A stretch of 64,000 bases of DNA from Dehalococcoidia bacterium (GTDB taxonomy: Bacteria > Chloroflexota > Dehalococcoidia > Tepidiformales > Tepidiformaceae), in contig JAGQHB010000060.1 in assembly GCA_020432045.1 (NCBI GenBank), positions 1-64,000 of the forward strand. The letters are read 5' to 3'. A program made the position numbers and the translations under genes. Below are positions 63,700-64,000 of this stretch, one piece after another; position 1 is the stretch's first letter, and every line of letters starts with the position of its first letter. The notes beneath the pieces are model-generated. The model had not been told where the DNA came from and did not search any database. It saw only the letters and a program-made list of their open reading frames with translations.

Positions 63700-64000
63700 C
63701 TAGCCGACAAGGGCAGACATGGCGATGACCGTGGCCTCGAGGTCGAGGCCGGAGATACGCTGGTCTTTGAACCAGGCGCGGAAGGCGGGCTCGTCCCATG
63801 TACCGGCCCAGGTCACGTCATCGATGTGTTCGAAGCGGCCGGCCGCGAGGCGGAGGTCCATGAGCTGGCGGTTGCGGGCGACGATTGCGGCGGCTTCGCC
63901 ACTGTAGAGCGCGGCTTCGAGCTTCGCGTTGGCGCGCCCAAGGGCTCCGGCGGCACGCATGGGGTGTTCGAGGTAGTCATCGAGAGGGGCCCGTTGGAGG
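63700..64000 (-). CDS. hypothetical protein, partial (runs off the window end)
   Basis: An open frame from the stop at 63700 continues past 64000 to the right, giving at least 99 residues. It is helical (NAKLEAALYSGEAAAIVARNRQLMDLRLAAG) and ends with ISGLDLEATVIAMSALVG. No family is recognised. An internal Met at 63960 is not likely to be the real start, since the same frame is open to the window edge. It converges with nadC 25 bp away. Confidence 0.55.
   Translation of the reverse strand, partial: LQRAPLDDYLEHPMRAAGALGRANAKLEAALYSGEAAAIVARNRQLMDLRLAAGRFEHIDDVTWAGTWDEPAFRAWFKDQRISGLDLEATVIAMSALVG

Noticed and set aside
61793-63799. 668-residue open frame on the minus strand
   Set aside because: It lies antisense to nadB and nadC, which have full family signatures, and reads as Arg/Ser/Pro-rich sequence with no domain, a product of GC-rich codon structure.

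Overview
This is a GC-rich, gene-dense bacterial chromosome segment with short intergenic gaps, many GTG and TTG starts and frequent ATGA or TGATG overlaps. I see no mobile element, CRISPR array, rRNA or tRNA. The gene mix fits a Chloroflexota lineage (Dehalococcoidia / Tepidiforma-like), with Actinomycetota as the alternative. That mix is two luciferase-like, probably F420-dependent oxidoreductases, two CaiB/BaiF CoA-transferases, acyl-CoA dehydrogenase, a B12-dependent acyl-CoA mutase, a two-subunit 2-oxoacid:ferredoxin oxidoreductase, a moxR/DUF58/VWA operon, two PHP proteins, two DinB proteins and a DUF1786 protein. No phylogenetic marker was analysed, so the placement is an inference.

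Layout. 0-4.7 kb: an alpha/beta hydrolase, asparagine synthetase, a MFE2-like SDR with a good terminator, and a membrane protein with a degenerate GGDEF domain. 4.8-8 kb: a TPP riboswitch followed by a four-gene operon (MTH1187-type thiamine-binding protein, ABC permease, NMT1/THI5-type lipoprotein, ATPase), which I read as uptake of a thiamine pyrimidine precursor. 8-18.3 kb: a beta-propeller lipoprotein, an enoyl-CoA hydratase/CaiB pair, a Tam-like methyltransferase, an MFS pump, an AraC+VOC pseudogene, leucyl aminopeptidase, a hydrolase, an LLM oxidoreductase and a divergent flavin reductase. 18.3-27.6 kb: a coupled minus-strand run (SnoaL, two paralogous GNATs, DinB), acyl-CoA dehydrogenase, a second LLM enzyme, a terpene-cyclase-fold protein, YajQ, an MFS transporter, and an acyl-CoA mutase whose specificity residues are of isobutyryl-CoA mutase type.

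27.6-33.2 kb: a five-gene Bat-like operon (moxR, DUF58, BatD-like, BatA, fused BatB-BatC). 33.3-46.3 kb: two PHP proteins, an ECF-sigma/ChrR-cupin pair, a small zinc-ribbon gene, a second CaiB, an NMNAT-like protein, an ABC1 kinase, DUF1786, a phosphodiester glycosidase-like protein, an M15 peptidase, two coupled alpha/beta hydrolases, DinB and LysR. 46.4-54 kb: korAB, a 668-bp gap, a tandem HD/HD-GYP protein with a degenerate second half, a cytidylate-kinase-like gene, a lipoprotein and a large hydrolase. 54-64 kb: an ArsR-SRPBCC fusion with a palindromic operator, membrane proteins, ilvE, a def-eno-led operon, and nadBC behind an NrtR-like palindrome.

Together the genes describe a heterotroph able to degrade acyl-CoA compounds, with ferredoxin-linked 2-oxoacid oxidation, amino-acid and NAD synthesis, and thiamine precursor salvage. 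I did not find an obviously new multigene defence or metabolic system. The most informative items are the isobutyryl-CoA-mutase-type residues, the palindromic operators at 54992 and 61213, the decaying AraC-VOC locus, the possible ACG start at 17561, the in-frame ArsR-SRPBCC gene with an internal ribosome binding site, and the half-degenerate tandem HD protein.
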